Origin: Deferribacter autotrophicus
GTDB lineage: Bacteria > Chrysiogenota > Deferribacteres > Deferribacterales > Deferribacteraceae
DNA: 64,000 bases
Direction: 5' to 3'
NCBI RefSeq assembly: GCF_008362905.1
Contig: NZ_VFJB01000001.1
Coordinates: forward strand, 186,001 to 250,000
Of the stretch, positions 23,891 to 34,718 are shown piece after piece. The notes beneath the pieces are model-generated. The model saw only the letters and a list, made by a program, of their open reading frames with translations, had not been told where the DNA came from and made no database searches. Numbering within the stretch: the first letter of the stretch is position 1; every line of letters begins with the position of its first letter. The position numbers were made by a program, and so were the translations under genes.

Positions 23891-26492
23891 AAATCTTTTT
23901 TGCCATCATTTTTTCGTCCTCCATAGTTTTTATAATACCATCAAGTTTCATATCCAACAACTTTTCAAGCACAACCTTGAATTTTTTAGATGGTTTATAC
24001 CCTAAAGATATCAGAGTATCACCATTAATTTCAAGACTAACATGTTTAATCCTAAGAAAATAATCTTTTATATACTCCTCATATTTTTCCCCAATAATAG
24101 CTGCAGTATAAAAAACGAATTCATCTTCAACCTCTTTAAACTGATTATATACAAAAGAAGGTTGTATCACCTTCTGTTTTTTAAACTTGATGGCAGCATT
24201 TCTTGCTTTTAAAATTTGCGTTAAAAAATGCTTTTTATAGCTTTTTGTAAATTCGAATCTCGTCATTAATTTTTGCAAACCAGCCACTTTTAGAGGATGG
24301 AAAAGTAGAGAAAATCTCGTCTTCCAAACTTCAAGCTCTTTTTTAAATTGAATATTAAACCAATTTAGTAGTTTTTCTAGATACTCAAAATCTTCCAATC
24401 TGTCCTTTGATAAATATATATTTTCATGAAAAAATTTCAATACTTCATAATCCTGCAGCATTTTTAAGGCTTTTATATAATCTTTTTCACTTAAAATATA
24501 TTTCATTTCTAAAAACAACCGTTGTCCAACAATTCTATCAATAAGCTTTAAATTCACTGCATGTTTCAACAATCTTTCAGTATGGGGACCAATTTCAAAA
24601 TTAAAACGAACTGCAAACCTGATTGCCCTAAAAATTCTCGATGGGTCATCCACAAAACTCAAGTTGTGCAACACCCTGATTTTTTTATCCCTTATATCAG
24701 ACTGCGCTCCAAAATAATCAATCAACTGACCAAATTCATCTTTGTTAAGTTTTATTGCCATAGTATTTATTGTGAAATCTCTTCGATATAGATCAGTTTT
24801 AATGGATGAATCTTCCACAACTGGAGCTGCAGCAGGAAAATCGTAATACTCTATTCTAGCAGTAGCAAAATCAATTCTGAAATCATCTTTCATTATAACC
24901 ACAGCAGTTTTGAATTTATAATGAGCCGATACCTTTGCTCCTTTTATTTTCGCGTACTTTTTAGCCAAAATAACAGCATCACCCTCCACCACAATATCTA
25001 TATCGTAATTTTCTATCTTCATTATAAGATCTCTTACAAATCCCCCCACAACATAAGCATTCATACCCAACTCTTGTGCCATCTCACCAATTTCCTGTAA
25101 AATATTGAAAATCTTTTCAGGCAATCTATCTTTCATCAAATTTTTTACATTTTTAAACCTTCTACTATCCATCTGAGAAATTCGACCCATTATATATTTG
25201 GGTGTCTTACTCAACTCAGACATTGCCCTAATAAAATCAGTTCTAGTAATGACCCCCACAAGCTTTCCATCTTCTTCCACAGGCACAAGTTTTTGTCTTT
25301 TTTCAAGAATAATATCTTCTACCAAATGAAAGGGAGTTTCAGGATTCACAGTATAAAATTCTGTCTGCATAATAGAATTTACAGGTTCATTTGATAAACC
25401 ATGTTTAATCCCTTGTAAAATATCTTTTCTTGAAATTAGCCCCACTGTCTTTCCATTTTTTACCACAGGCATAGTGTTAAGATTATATTTCATAAAAAGT
25501 TCTAAAGCTTCTTTAAACTTTTTATCATGCTCAATATACTTAACCGGAAAAGTCATAAATTCTTTTGCAATCTTAACAGGCTTAATGTTTTCTTTTATCA
25601 GATATTTCAGCTTTTCAAGCGATTCATGCAACGTCATGTCTTTAATTATGGCACTTGCAGCATAAGGATGCCCACCACCTTTAAATCCCTCTGCAATCTT
25701 ACTTACATCAATCTCATCAGCATTGCTTCTGCCAATAAAAAGGACTCTATCTTCCACTCTAACAAGTATAAAAAGAGCATCAAGCCCCTCAATGTACATA
25801 ATTTTATGTGCAAGGATAGAAACCTCACTTACATATTCATCATGACTAGCATAAGAAACACCAACAGAAAAATTTGCAATTTTTAAAACAGTTAGGTTTT
25901 GCAACAACTGATTTAAAATAAAAACTTGAGCCTTGTTTAATTCTCTATTTATATAAATTGGCACCGCTGATAACTCTCCACCATTTTCAATCAAATATGC
26001 AGCCGCATATAAATCCCTTGGAGTTGTATTACTAAATGTTAATAATCCTGTATCTTCATAAATCCCTAAAAGAAGAAATGTGGCAAGTTCACTATCCATT
26101 TCCAAGTTTTTCACTTTTATTCTTTCAGTGATGATGGTAGAAGTTGAACCAAAATTAAAAATAAACTCTTCATCTGCCTCAATATCTTTACCACTAATAG
26201 GATGATGATCATAAATAATAACTCTCTTTGCTCTATCAAGCAGTAAAGCAGCCTCTCCCAAACGTTCTTTAATTTTGCAATCCGTTATAATTATTAATTC
26301 TATATCTTCATCAACTATCTCATTCACATGTTTTAGAGGAATATTAATATCATAATTCCTTATAAACTTTTTAATATTTTCATCAAAACCTGTAGTATAA
26401 ACTATAAAGTCACATGCATGCACTTTGAGAGCAGCATAAGCACTAGCAATTGCATCGAAGTCAGGATTTACATGCGTCAAGACTATCTTCAA
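23859..26492 (-). CDS. DHH-CBS-tRNA nucleotidyltransferase multidomain protein
   Basis: An 877-residue fusion. Residues 1-300 form a DHH/DHHA1 phosphoesterase (THVNPDFDAIASAY, YDHHP, GGGHPYAAS). Residues about 310-430 hold two CBS domains (FMTFPVKYIEHDKKF, GVITRTDFIRAM). Residues about 465-870 form a class II poly(A)/CCA nucleotidyltransferase (AYVVGGFVRDLIMKIENYDI, DFTINTMAIKLN, DDPSRIFRAIRFAVRF). Proteins of this layout serve as A-adding or CCA-adding enzymes in Aquifex-type and related bacteria. Which activity this one has, and what the DHH domain cleaves, cannot be read from sequence. It overlaps phoH and is three bases from xerD. Confidence 0.9.
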   Translation of the reverse strand: MKIVLTHVNPDFDAIASAYAALKVHACDFIVYTTGFDENIKKFIRNYDINIPLKHVNEIVDEDIELIIITDCKIKERLGEAALLLDRAKRVIIYDHHPISGKDIEADEEFIFNFGSTSTIITERIKVKNLEMDSELATFLLLGIYEDTGLLTFSNTTPRDLYAAAYLIENGGELSAVPIYINRELNKAQVFILNQLLQNLTVLKIANFSVGVSYASHDEYVSEVSILAHKIMYIEGLDALFILVRVEDRVLFIGRSNADEIDVSKIAEGFKGGGHPYAASAIIKDMTLHESLEKLKYLIKENIKPVKIAKEFMTFPVKYIEHDKKFKEALELFMKYNLNTMPVVKNGKTVGLISRKDILQGIKHGLSNEPVNSIMQTEFYTVNPETPFHLVEDIILEKRQKLVPVEEDGKLVGVITRTDFIRAMSELSKTPKYIMGRISQMDSRRFKNVKNLMKDRLPEKIFNILQEIGEMAQELGMNAYVVGGFVRDLIMKIENYDIDIVVEGDAVILAKKYAKIKGAKVSAHYKFKTAVVIMKDDFRIDFATARIEYYDFPAAAPVVEDSSIKTDLYRRDFTINTMAIKLNKDEFGQLIDYFGAQSDIRDKKIRVLHNLSFVDDPSRIFRAIRFAVRFNFEIGPHTERLLKHAVNLKLIDRIVGQRLFLEMKYILSEKDYIKALKMLQDYEVLKFFHENIYLSKDRLEDFEYLEKLLNWFNIQFKKELEVWKTRFSLLFHPLKVAGLQKLMTRFEFTKSYKKHFLTQILKARNAAIKFKKQKVIQPSFVYNQFKEVEDEFVFYTAAIIGEKYEEYIKDYFLRIKHVSLEINGDTLISLGYKPSKKFKVVLEKLLDMKLDGIIKTMEDEKMMAKKIFEELSCERDC

Positions 26493-26494
26493 AG

Positions 26495-27376
26495 TTACCT
26501 CTTAAACCTTGGATGATAATTTAGAAGACTTTCACGCATTTTATCATCTGCAACTTGTGTGTAAATTTCAGTTGTAGAAATGGATGCATGTCCAAGTAAT
26601 AGTTGAATTATTCTCAAATCTGCACCATTTGCTAATAAATGGGTAGCAAATGAATGACGAAAACTATGGGGAGAAATATTCTTTTTAATATCAGCTTTTT
26701 CTGCATACTTTTTCACAATATTCCAGCAATAAACTCTGCTCAATTTTTTCCCATTTTTATTCAAAAAAAGATAACCTTCATCCCTTCCTTTAACTAAGTA
26801 ATTATGTCTTATATGCAAATAATTTTCTAATATTTCAATAAGATTTTTATGAATAGGTACAAAACGCTCTTTATTCCCTTTCCCTTTTACCTTAATTACA
26901 CCCCTCTTAAAATCACAATCTGATACTTTTATATTTATAAGTTCCGAAACTCTAACTCCAGAAGAATATAACAACTTCAGAATCACTTTATCCCTTAAAC
27001 CAACTGCGGTACTTGTATCAACCGTGTCAAAAATCCTTTTGACTTCATCTTCTGTTAAAAATTCAGGCAATTTAAACCACTTTTTAGGTTTATCCAATAA
27101 AACAATAGGATTCTTATCAATCTTTTTTTCCTTGATCAAAAAATCAAAAAAAGATGATAAACTTGATAATTTTCTTAAAACAGTTTCTACTGCATATTTT
27201 TTACTTAAAAGCTCTTTTATATATGAAAGAATAGACTCTACACTATCATACTTGATTTTATTTCTTTTAACAAATTCAACATACCCTTTTAAGTCTCTAA
27301 CATAGGCCTCAACACTGTTTTTAGATAATGATTCCTCATTAATCAAATAATGTCTGTAAAAATCAATTTCTTTCAT
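26495..27376 (-). CDS. xerD: Tyrosine recombinase XerD/XerC type
   Basis: A 293-residue site-specific recombinase that would resolve chromosome dimers at dif. The N-terminal SAM-like domain occupies about residues 1-85. The catalytic residues are visible as Arg in SGVRVSEL, HSFRHSFATHLL (His and Arg), LLGHASISTTEIY (His) and the tyrosine in IYTQV. It is chromosomal and sits in a housekeeping run, so it is not a phage integrase. The XerC versus XerD distinction is tentative. It overlaps the deoC-like gene by 14 bases. Confidence 0.88.
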   Translation of the reverse strand: MKEIDFYRHYLINEESLSKNSVEAYVRDLKGYVEFVKRNKIKYDSVESILSYIKELLSKKYAVETVLRKLSSLSSFFDFLIKEKKIDKNPIVLLDKPKKWFKLPEFLTEDEVKRIFDTVDTSTAVGLRDKVILKLLYSSGVRVSELINIKVSDCDFKRGVIKVKGKGNKERFVPIHKNLIEILENYLHIRHNYLVKGRDEGYLFLNKNGKKLSRVYCWNIVKKYAEKADIKKNISPHSFRHSFATHLLANGADLRIIQLLLGHASISTTEIYTQVADDKMRESLLNYHPRFKR

Positions 27377-28037
27377 ATTGAACTATGATATCCTCCACAT
27401 TACTCATTCCTAACCTGTCAGCTCCTGCTTTTAAAAACAAGACAGCTTGTTCATATGTTTTAATTCCGCCAGATGCTTTTATTTTAATTTTATCACCAAA
27501 CTTATCTTTAATCAATGCAACATCAGATAGCCTTGCCCCAGAACTTCCAAACCCAGTACTGGTTTTAACATAATCAACATTCGCATCAATTAAAAGTTTC
27601 ACTGCATCAATTATTTGTTTTTCTGATAAATAACATGTTTCTATAATAACTTTCATTATTTTATTTTTAATTAACTTTCTAATACCTGTTAACTCCTGCA
27701 AAACCGTTTTATAGTCATTTTCAAGAAATTTTGAGATGTTCATAACCACATCATATTCATCAATCCCTATATTTTTTCCATAGCTTATTTCAATTGATTT
27801 ATTATCCATAAAATCATACCCAAACGGGAAACCTATTACAGTTATGGTTTTAAAACTTCTCTGACTAAATAATTCTTTATTTTCATATAGTTTGCTTATA
27901 GGCAAACATAATCCATAAAAATTATACCTTTCACAATATGCTATATATTTTTTTATTATTTCATTAGTAATATCACCCTTCAAATAAGTTATATCGATTT
28001 TTTCTATAACATCTCTTGGTTCAATATAAATTTTCAT
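27363..28037 (-). CDS. deoC: Deoxyribose-phosphate aldolase
   Basis: Class I aldolase that splits 2-deoxyribose-5-phosphate into glyceraldehyde-3-phosphate and acetaldehyde. The Schiff-base lysine lies in YVKTSTGFG and the second conserved lysine in IKASGGIKTYEQA. The ATG at 28037 is preceded by GAGGAGG about 11 bases upstream; the longer frame to 28118 crosses the divergent promoter region and is rejected. The product has 224 residues. It leads the long minus-strand gene run. Confidence 0.9.
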   Translation of the reverse strand: MKIYIEPRDVIEKIDITYLKGDITNEIIKKYIAYCERYNFYGLCLPISKLYENKELFSQRSFKTITVIGFPFGYDFMDNKSIEISYGKNIGIDEYDVVMNISKFLENDYKTVLQELTGIRKLIKNKIMKVIIETCYLSEKQIIDAVKLLIDANVDYVKTSTGFGSSGARLSDVALIKDKFGDKIKIKASGGIKTYEQAVLFLKAGADRLGMSNVEDIIVQYERN

Positions 28038-28076
28038 AATATTGAATTCCTCCTCACGAAAAATTTCATTTTTTTG

Positions 28077-28105
28077 TTTACATATCAATTCAGTTGATTT
28101 ATAGT
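28077..28105 (+). promoter_or_regulatory. Probable sigma-70 promoter for maeB
   Basis: TTTACA at 28077-28082 and TATAGT at 28100-28105 are spaced by exactly 17 bases, about 50 bases upstream of the maeB start and within the divergent gap from deoC. Confidence 0.5.
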
Positions 28106-28154
28106 TTACATGAAACATTACTTATGGTCAATAACAACATATCGGAGGTCTTTT

Positions 28155-30449
28155 ATGGAAAAGAAAGGAAAAATAACCAGAGAGGAAGCTCTTGAATATC
28201 ACGCAGGAGCGAGACCAGGTAAAATCGAAGTAGTACCAACAAAACCATGTTATACTCAAAGAGAACTATCTCTTGCCTACACTCCAGGAGTGGCAATACC
28301 ATGTAAAGAGATTGAAAAAGATCCTAACTTAGCTTTTGAATATACTGCTAAAGGTAATCTTGTTGCCGTAGTATCAAACGGTACAGCTGTTTTGGGACTT
28401 GGAAATATTGGTGCCCTTGCTGGCAAACCTGTTATGGAAGGAAAAGGGGTTTTATTTAAAAGATTTGCTGATGTCGATGTTTTCGATATAGAAGTAAATT
28501 CACAGAATCCTGATGATGTAATAAAAGTATGTGAACTTTTAGAGCCAACCTTCGGTGGTATAAACCTTGAAGATATAAAAGCACCTGACTGCTTCTACAT
28601 TGAAGAAGAATTAAAAAAGAGATTATCAATACCTGTCTTTCATGACGACCAACATGGAACTGCTATTATTGCAGCAGCTGCCCTTTTAAACGCTCTTGAA
28701 CTTGTTGATAAAAAAATAGATGAAATAAAAATTGTAATTAATGGTGCTGGGGCTGCAGGAATTGCCATTGGGAAGTTACTCCTTTCTCTTGGTGCTAAAA
28801 AAGAAAACATAATCATGTGTGATACAAAAGGTGTTATTTATAAAGGTCGTAAAGAAGGAATGAATAAATACAAAGAAGAATTTGCCATAGAAACGGATAA
28901 AAGAACACTTGAAGAGGCAATGGATGGTGCTGACGTTTTTATGGGTCTTTCTGTAAAAGGTGCTGTTACTAAAAAAATGGTAAAAATGATGTCTAGAAAC
29001 CCTATCATTATGGCAATGGCTAATCCTGATCCTGAAATCACCCCTGAAGAAGTGGCTGAAGTTAGAGGCGATGCAATTATGGCAACTGGTAGATCAGACT
29101 ATCCAAACCAGGTAAATAATGTTCTTGGTTTTCCATTTATTTTCCGCGGGGCCCTTGATGTAAGAGCAAAAGCCATCAATGAAGAAATGAAACTTGCTGC
29201 TGTAAAAGCCCTTGCTGCTTTAGCAAAAGAGGATGTACCTGAAAATGTATGTAAAGCATATGGAGTTGAAAGAATCGAGTTTGGTAAAGATTATATTATT
29301 CCAAAACCTTTTGATCCAAGAGTATTAACTTGGGTTGCTCCTGCTGTAGCTAAAGCTGCTATGGATTCTGGTGTTGCAAGAAAACCAATTGAAGATTTTG
29401 AAAAATATAAAGACTATCTTGAATCAAGACTTTCCTTTGCAAAAGAATTTACTAGAGAAATTATTCATATTGCTAAACAAACTCCAAAAAGAATTGTTAT
29501 GCCAGAAGGTGATTTTGAAAAAGTGCTTCGTGCTGCTCAAAAAATTGTTGAAGAAGGATTTGGGACACCTATTCTACTCGGAGACAAATCAAATATTCTT
29601 TCCATTGCAGAAAAATACAATATCAATTTAAATGGTTGTGAAATTATTGAGCCTGCTAAATCTGAAAAACTGGATGAATATGCTAAGCAACTCTTTGAAA
29701 TGAGACAAAGAAAAGGGATGACATTGGTAGAAGCAAAAAGAAAACTATCAAAAGTTTATAACTATTATGCAGCATTAATGGTTTTAAACGGTGAAGCTGA
29801 CTGCTTACTTACAGGCTATTCAAGGAGCTATGGCGACTCTATAAAACCACTTCTTGAGACATTATCTCTTCAAAAAGGTTACACTGTTCCTTCAGGCTCA
29901 TACTTCATGGTATTTAAAAATAGATTAGTGCTCTGTGCTGACACAACTGTAAATATTGATCCTGATGCTGAACAACTTGCCCAAATAGCAATTCAATCAG
30001 CTGAAACTTTAGAAAAATTTGGAATCGAGCCTAAAATAGCTATGCTCAGTTTTTCAAACTTTGGTAGTGTAAGAATTCCTAGAACAATAAAGGTAGCAGA
30101 AGCGATAAAAATTGTAAAAGAAAAATATCCTGAACTCATTATTGATGGAGATATGCAAGCTGATACTGCTACTTATCCACCTATTGCAGAAGAAGCATTC
30201 CCATTCTCAGAAATAAAAGGGGACGCAAATATACTTATCTTCCCTAACCTGGAAGCTGGTAACATTGCATACAAATTGCTTTACAGACTTGGTAATGGCA
30301 TTGCAATTGGACCAATTCTTCAGGGATTCTGCAAATCTGTTCACGTTTTACAAAGAGGTAGTGATGTAAATGAAATCGTTAACATGGCTGCAATTGCAGT
30401 GGTTGACGCAGAATGGAAAGAAAATAACAAGGATAAAATCTGCTTATAA
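28155..30449 (+). CDS. maeB: Malic enzyme with C-terminal phosphotransacetylase-like domain
   Basis: A 764-residue MaeB-type malic enzyme converting malate to pyruvate and CO2 with NAD(P). The N-terminal catalytic part (about 1-425) shows [35 protein letters not shown] and [10 protein letters not shown] (nucleotide binding). The C-terminal part (about 430-764) is a phosphate acetyl/butyryltransferase-like domain ([31 protein letters not shown]), regulatory in known homologs. CGGAGG before ATG 28155 sets the start. It is monocistronic, with a strong terminator. Confidence 0.94.
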   Translation: MEKKGKITREEALEYHAGARPGKIEVVPTKPCYTQRELSLAYTPGVAIPCKEIEKDPNLAFEYTAKGNLVAVVSNGTAVLGLGNIGALAGKPVMEGKGVLFKRFADVDVFDIEVNSQNPDDVIKVCELLEPTFGGINLEDIKAPDCFYIEEELKKRLSIPVFHDDQHGTAIIAAAALLNALELVDKKIDEIKIVINGAGAAGIAIGKLLLSLGAKKENIIMCDTKGVIYKGRKEGMNKYKEEFAIETDKRTLEEAMDGADVFMGLSVKGAVTKKMVKMMSRNPIIMAMANPDPEITPEEVAEVRGDAIMATGRSDYPNQVNNVLGFPFIFRGALDVRAKAINEEMKLAAVKALAALAKEDVPENVCKAYGVERIEFGKDYIIPKPFDPRVLTWVAPAVAKAAMDSGVARKPIEDFEKYKDYLESRLSFAKEFTREIIHIAKQTPKRIVMPEGDFEKVLRAAQKIVEEGFGTPILLGDKSNILSIAEKYNINLNGCEIIEPAKSEKLDEYAKQLFEMRQRKGMTLVEAKRKLSKVYNYYAALMVLNGEADCLLTGYSRSYGDSIKPLLETLSLQKGYTVPSGSYFMVFKNRLVLCADTTVNIDPDAEQLAQIAIQSAETLEKFGIEPKIAMLSFSNFGSVRIPRTIKVAEAIKIVKEKYPELIIDGDMQADTATYPPIAEEAFPFSEIKGDANILIFPNLEAGNIAYKLLYRLGNGIAIGPILQGFCKSVHVLQRGSDVNEIVNMAAIAVVDAEWKENNKDKICL

Positions 30450-30478
30450 ATTATCCAATTAAACAAACAGCTACATCA

Positions 30479-30505
30479 AAGGGCGCTTATTAAGCGCCCT
30501 TTTCT
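30479..30505 (+). terminator. Rho-independent terminator after maeB
   Basis: AAGGGCGCTT (30479-30488) pairs with AAGCGCCCTT (30492-30501) across a three-base loop, followed by TTTTCT. It is G+C-rich against an AT-rich background and ideally placed 30 bases after the stop. Confidence 0.92.
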
Positions 30506-30598
30506 ATTTCCAAACCAATTCTTCTACTATTCTGCTTGAAATTATAATTATTTTAATTTATAGAAATATTATCTTCAAATTTTTAAGGAGTATTCAGA

Positions 30599-31831
30599 TT
30601 GAAAAAGATTGTAATAATAGGTGCGGGTTTTGGAGGGCTTAATGCAGCTAAGATTCTGTGCAAAAATAAAAAGCTAAATATTACCATCATTGATAAAAAA
30701 AACCATCATTTATTTCAACCGCTTCTATATCAGGTTGCCACTGCAGGACTCAATGAGTCGGATATAGCCTATCCTATTCGCAGCATCTTTCGAAATAAAA
30801 AAAATGTCACTGTATATAAAGAAACTGTAATCGATTTTGATTTCAATACCAAGACTGTAATCACAGATTCAAATAAACACAGTTACGACTATCTCATCAT
30901 CGCATGTGGTGCTGTAGAAAATTATTTCGGAAAAGATAAATGGGCTAAATATGCTCCAACCTTAAAAAATCTTAACCATGCACAGCAACTTAGGAATAAA
31001 ATTTTAAATGCTTTTGAAATGGCAGAAAAAACAAAAGATGATAATGAAAAAAGAAAATATTTAACATTTGTAGTAATCGGTGGCGGTCCCACAGGGGTAG
31101 AACTTGCTGGTGCTATTGGTGAAATGACAAGATTTACCCTAGCAAAAGACTTCAGAAATATTGATCCACGCCTTTCAAGAATTATTCTTATTGAAGCAGC
31201 CGATAAAATCCTTGCAACCTTTGATGATAAACTGATTAATAAAGCAGTAAGAAATCTTGAGTCTTTAGGTGTCCAGGTATGGACAAAAAGTATGGTCACG
31301 GATATCGATGAAAAAGGCGTTACAATAGGCAATGAGAGATTAGAATCTGCTACAATAATCTGGGCTGCAGGAATTAAAGCCAATCCATTGTCTGAAAAAT
31401 TGCCTGGCAATAAGGATAAAATGGGGCGAATCATCGTAAATAAAGATCTCTCCATTGAAAATTATCCGGATGTTTTTGTGGTAGGTGATCTTGCCCATTT
31501 TGAGCAAAATGGAAAAATATTGCCTGGTATTGCCCCGGTTGCCATGCAACAAGGGAAATTCGTAGCAAAATTAATTTTAGCCGAACTTAAAGGCAAAAAA
31601 AGAACACAATTTAAATATTTTGACAAAGGTCAGATGGCCACAATAGGTAGAAGTAAAGCTATTGCTGAAATTAAAAATTTAAAATTATCAGGTTTCATAG
31701 CCTGGATTACCTGGATTTTGGTACACATTATGTACTTAACCGGATTCAAAAATAGAATATTTGTAATGCTTCAGTGGGCCTGGTCCTACCTCACATTGAA
31801 AAAAGGAGCAAGGCTGATAATAGACGATTAA
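30599..31831 (+). CDS. ndh: Type II NADH dehydrogenase
   Basis: A 410-residue FAD protein that passes electrons from NADH to quinone without pumping protons, attached to the inner membrane. The first dinucleotide fold is IIGAGFGGLNAAK at residues 4-16, then QPLLYQVATAGL. The second fold is VVIGGGPTGVELAGAI. VVGDLAHF and APVAMQQGKFVAK are family signatures. A hydrophobic C-terminal helix pair (about 360-400) fits membrane binding. The start is TTG with AAGGAG 9 bases before it. It faces der, whose stop lies only 4 bases away. Confidence 0.92.
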   Translation: MKKIVIIGAGFGGLNAAKILCKNKKLNITIIDKKNHHLFQPLLYQVATAGLNESDIAYPIRSIFRNKKNVTVYKETVIDFDFNTKTVITDSNKHSYDYLIIACGAVENYFGKDKWAKYAPTLKNLNHAQQLRNKILNAFEMAEKTKDDNEKRKYLTFVVIGGGPTGVELAGAIGEMTRFTLAKDFRNIDPRLSRIILIEAADKILATFDDKLINKAVRNLESLGVQVWTKSMVTDIDEKGVTIGNERLESATIIWAAGIKANPLSEKLPGNKDKMGRIIVNKDLSIENYPDVFVVGDLAHFEQNGKILPGIAPVAMQQGKFVAKLILAELKGKKRTQFKYFDKGQMATIGRSKAIAEIKNLKLSGFIAWITWILVHIMYLTGFKNRIFVMLQWAWSYLTLKKGARLIIDD

Positions 31832-31835
31832 CAAA

Positions 31836-33155
31836 CTAAAACTCTTTCTTCTCTCCTCGCTTTCTATAATTAACAATTAGCGGAACACCTCTAAATCCAA
31901 AACTTTCACGAAGCTGATTAACTATAAATCTTCTATAAGAAAAGTGAACGGCATCAGGATAATTAACGAAAACAACAAACTCAGGCGGTTTCACCCCTAC
32001 CTGTGTCATATAATAAAATTTAACCCTTCTGTTTCTAACAACAGGTGGTTGATGTTTCATTTGCACTTCTTCAAGTAATTTATTCAATTTTGAAGTTTGA
32101 ATCCGTTTTGTATATTCTTTATATAGTTCATTAACCGCATCAAAAATCTTATAAATGTTTTTACCGGTTACAGCAGAAATAAACAAAACAGGCGGATTAT
32201 TTAAAAACTTAAACTTCTCTGCAATTTCTCTTCTAAATTTATTACCGAGTTTTTCATCCTTTTCCACAGCATCCCATTTGTTTACCGCAATCACCACTGG
32301 CCTGCCAGCCTCATAAGCATCTGCAATAACTTTTACATCCCTTTCGGTAACACCCTGTGTAGCATCAATAAGCCCTACAGCAATATCGGCTCTTTCTATG
32401 GCATCGTAACTTCTGTAATATCCATATTTCTCTATCCTATCTTTAAACATTACAGACTTTTTGCGAAGTCCGGCTGTATCAATAAGAATATATTTCTCAT
32501 CATTATACTCAAAAAAAGTATCTACACTATCTCGCGTAGTACCTGGAATAGGAGTAACAATTAATCTTTCTTCTTTTAACCATTTATTTATCAAACTTGA
32601 TTTACCAACATTCGGCCTTCCCACCACCACAATTTTTATCCTACTTTCCGCATCAATTTCATCGTCTTCCACAACATTTTCAGCAATCTTATCCAACAAT
32701 TCATCTATATTTTTACCATGAGTGGCGCTTATAGGTATAATCTCATCAACACCTAAAGCATAAAACTCCAAAACATTAGCTTCGCTCTTTTCATTATCAA
32801 TCTTATTAACCGCCAAAATAAACGGCTTCTCTTTCTCTCTCAAAATATTGCAAACAATTTCATCAAGAGGGTGTACTCCCTCTTTTCCATCCACCAAAAA
32901 AATGAAGAAATCAGACTCATCAAGGGAAGCGTAAAACTGCTTTAACATCTCTTTTTTTAAAAGATCTTCCCTCAAATCATAACCGCATGTATCCAGAATT
33001 TTAAACTTCTTCCCCTGCCATTCGGCAATATACTCGATCCTATCTCTGGTAACACCGGGCATATCATCCACAATGGCAATACGCCTGCCGGCTATCCTGT
33101 TAAACAGCGTGGATTTCCCCACATTTGGTCTTCCTATAATCCCAACAGTAAACAT
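31836..33155 (-). CDS. der: Ribosome-assembly GTPase Der (EngA)
   Basis: A tandem GTPase for 50S subunit maturation. Two G domains are visible: G1 GRPNVGKST at residues about 8-16 with NKIDNE, and a second GRPNVGKSS near 180 with DTAGLRKKS and NKWD. A C-terminal KH-like domain (about 350-439) contains [19 protein letters not shown] 33155 is preferred to the TTG one codon before. It is close to gltX (31 bases) and probably cotranscribed. Confidence 0.95.
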   Translation of the reverse strand: MFTVGIIGRPNVGKSTLFNRIAGRRIAIVDDMPGVTRDRIEYIAEWQGKKFKILDTCGYDLREDLLKKEMLKQFYASLDESDFFIFLVDGKEGVHPLDEIVCNILREKEKPFILAVNKIDNEKSEANVLEFYALGVDEIIPISATHGKNIDELLDKIAENVVEDDEIDAESRIKIVVVGRPNVGKSSLINKWLKEERLIVTPIPGTTRDSVDTFFEYNDEKYILIDTAGLRKKSVMFKDRIEKYGYYRSYDAIERADIAVGLIDATQGVTERDVKVIADAYEAGRPVVIAVNKWDAVEKDEKLGNKFRREIAEKFKFLNNPPVLFISAVTGKNIYKIFDAVNELYKEYTKRIQTSKLNKLLEEVQMKHQPPVVRNRRVKFYYMTQVGVKPPEFVVFVNYPDAVHFSYRRFIVNQLRESFGFRGVPLIVNYRKRGEKKEF

Positions 33156-33186
33156 CAAAACTCCTAAATCTCAAACTTTTTATAAA

Positions 33187-34644
33187 TCATTGTTTTTCAA
33201 TTAATTCTAAAACTTCTTTAACCCTCTTTATAACTTCATCCTTACCAAGATTGATTACCAGTTTATCAAGCTCAGGCCCTTTTGTTAACCCAGAGACACC
33301 GATTCTTATAACCATAAAAAGGCTTTTACCTTTAGCACCAGTAGATTTTTGCACATTTTTCACAATAGATTTATAAATCTGTTCATCCAATTTATCAACC
33401 TTTTCAATTTCAGATAAAAAGGTTTTCAAAACAGGGATTGATGTTTCCAGTGCAAGTAACTCTTTAGCCTTTTCATCAAACACAGTATTGAGTTTAAAAT
33501 AAACTTCTATATATTGCGAAATGTCAGACAACAACTCAAGATTATCCTTAACGGATTCAATCATATCTGCTAACAAATCAAAATTTTCCTCAACATAAGC
33601 CTCATTCACCAAGCCACTTGAAACAAGATATGGTACACACAATTTTGCAAGCTCTTCTTTACTCTTATTTCTGATATATATGCCATTCATCCATTTCAAT
33701 TTTTCAAAATCAAAAACCGCAGCACTTTTTGACACCCTATCAAGTGAAAAGGCCTCTATCAGCTCTTCCTTTGATAAAACTTCTTTTTCTTCAGGATGAG
33801 ACCAGGATAAAAGTGCCAAATAATTAAACAACGCCTCTGGCAAATACCCCTTTTCCCTAAACTGATTTACACTAGTATCACCATGTCTTTTACTGAGCTT
33901 GGAGTGATCAGGCCCCAATATCATTGGAATATGTGCAAATTTAGGAACTTCAAAACCTAAAGCTCTATAAATTAAAACCTGTTTAGGAGTATTGCTTAAA
34001 TGGTCATCACCTCTAATAACATGAGTAATCTTCATCAACGCATCATCTATCACCACAACAAAATTATATACTGGCGTTCCATCAGGTCTTACAATAATAA
34101 AATCACCAAATGCATCGGTTTTAAAAGTAATTTCGCCTTTGATAATATCGTATATAGTAACTTCCTCATCCTCTACTTTGAAACGAATAGATGCCTTCTT
34201 ACCCTCCTTTTCAAGAGCTTCAATTTCTTGAGGGGTTAAATTGCGACATTTACCATTATATCTCGGTGGTTTCCCTTCTTTAAGCGCTTTTTCCTTCATC
34301 TCTTCAAGTTCTTCTTTAGAACAAAAACATTTGTACGCTTTACCTTCATCAAGTAACTTTTGTACATATTTTTTATATATATCAAAGCGCTCAGTCTGTT
34401 TATAAGGACCATAATCACCACCTTTGATTGGTCCTTCATCCCAATCAAGCCCTAACCATTGTAAGTCTTCATAGATTAGTTTTTCACTCTCTAAAGTCGA
34501 CCTTTCAAGGTCAGTATCCTCTATTCTTAAAATAAAACTTCCTTTTTGATTTCTTGCAAATAAATAATTGAACAATGCCGTTCTCACATTACCTACATGT
34601 ATATGACCAGTAGGACTTGGTGCGAATCTCACTCTAACAGCCAT
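33187..34644 (-). CDS. gltX: Glutamyl-tRNA synthetase
   Basis: A class I aminoacyl-tRNA synthetase of 485 residues. The HIGH-type motif appears as PSPTGHIHVGNVRTA near residues 8-22 and the KMSKS-type motif as SKLSKRHG near 245-252. RIEDTDLERS and YNFVVVIDD are characteristic. A cysteine-bearing insertion (CFCSKEELEEM) and a C-terminal anticodon-binding domain are present. AGGGAT precedes the ATG at 34644. It also supplies Glu-tRNA for HemA, encoded at 50145-51410. Confidence 0.95.
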   Translation of the reverse strand: MAVRVRFAPSPTGHIHVGNVRTALFNYLFARNQKGSFILRIEDTDLERSTLESEKLIYEDLQWLGLDWDEGPIKGGDYGPYKQTERFDIYKKYVQKLLDEGKAYKCFCSKEELEEMKEKALKEGKPPRYNGKCRNLTPQEIEALEKEGKKASIRFKVEDEEVTIYDIIKGEITFKTDAFGDFIIVRPDGTPVYNFVVVIDDALMKITHVIRGDDHLSNTPKQVLIYRALGFEVPKFAHIPMILGPDHSKLSKRHGDTSVNQFREKGYLPEALFNYLALLSWSHPEEKEVLSKEELIEAFSLDRVSKSAAVFDFEKLKWMNGIYIRNKSKEELAKLCVPYLVSSGLVNEAYVEENFDLLADMIESVKDNLELLSDISQYIEVYFKLNTVFDEKAKELLALETSIPVLKTFLSEIEKVDKLDEQIYKSIVKNVQKSTGAKGKSLFMVIRIGVSGLTKGPELDKLVINLGKDEVIKRVKEVLELIEKQ

Positions 34645-34718
34645 AATCCCTCCAACTAAATATTGAATATTTATTTTTTTTATAGTAAACTTTTTTTAAA
34701 GCTTAAGGTTTATTTATC

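Noticed and set aside
26495-27376. Tyrosine recombinase as a prophage or island integrase
   Set aside because: It is embedded and overlapping in a housekeeping gene run, has XerC/D length and motifs, and has no attachment repeats nearby.
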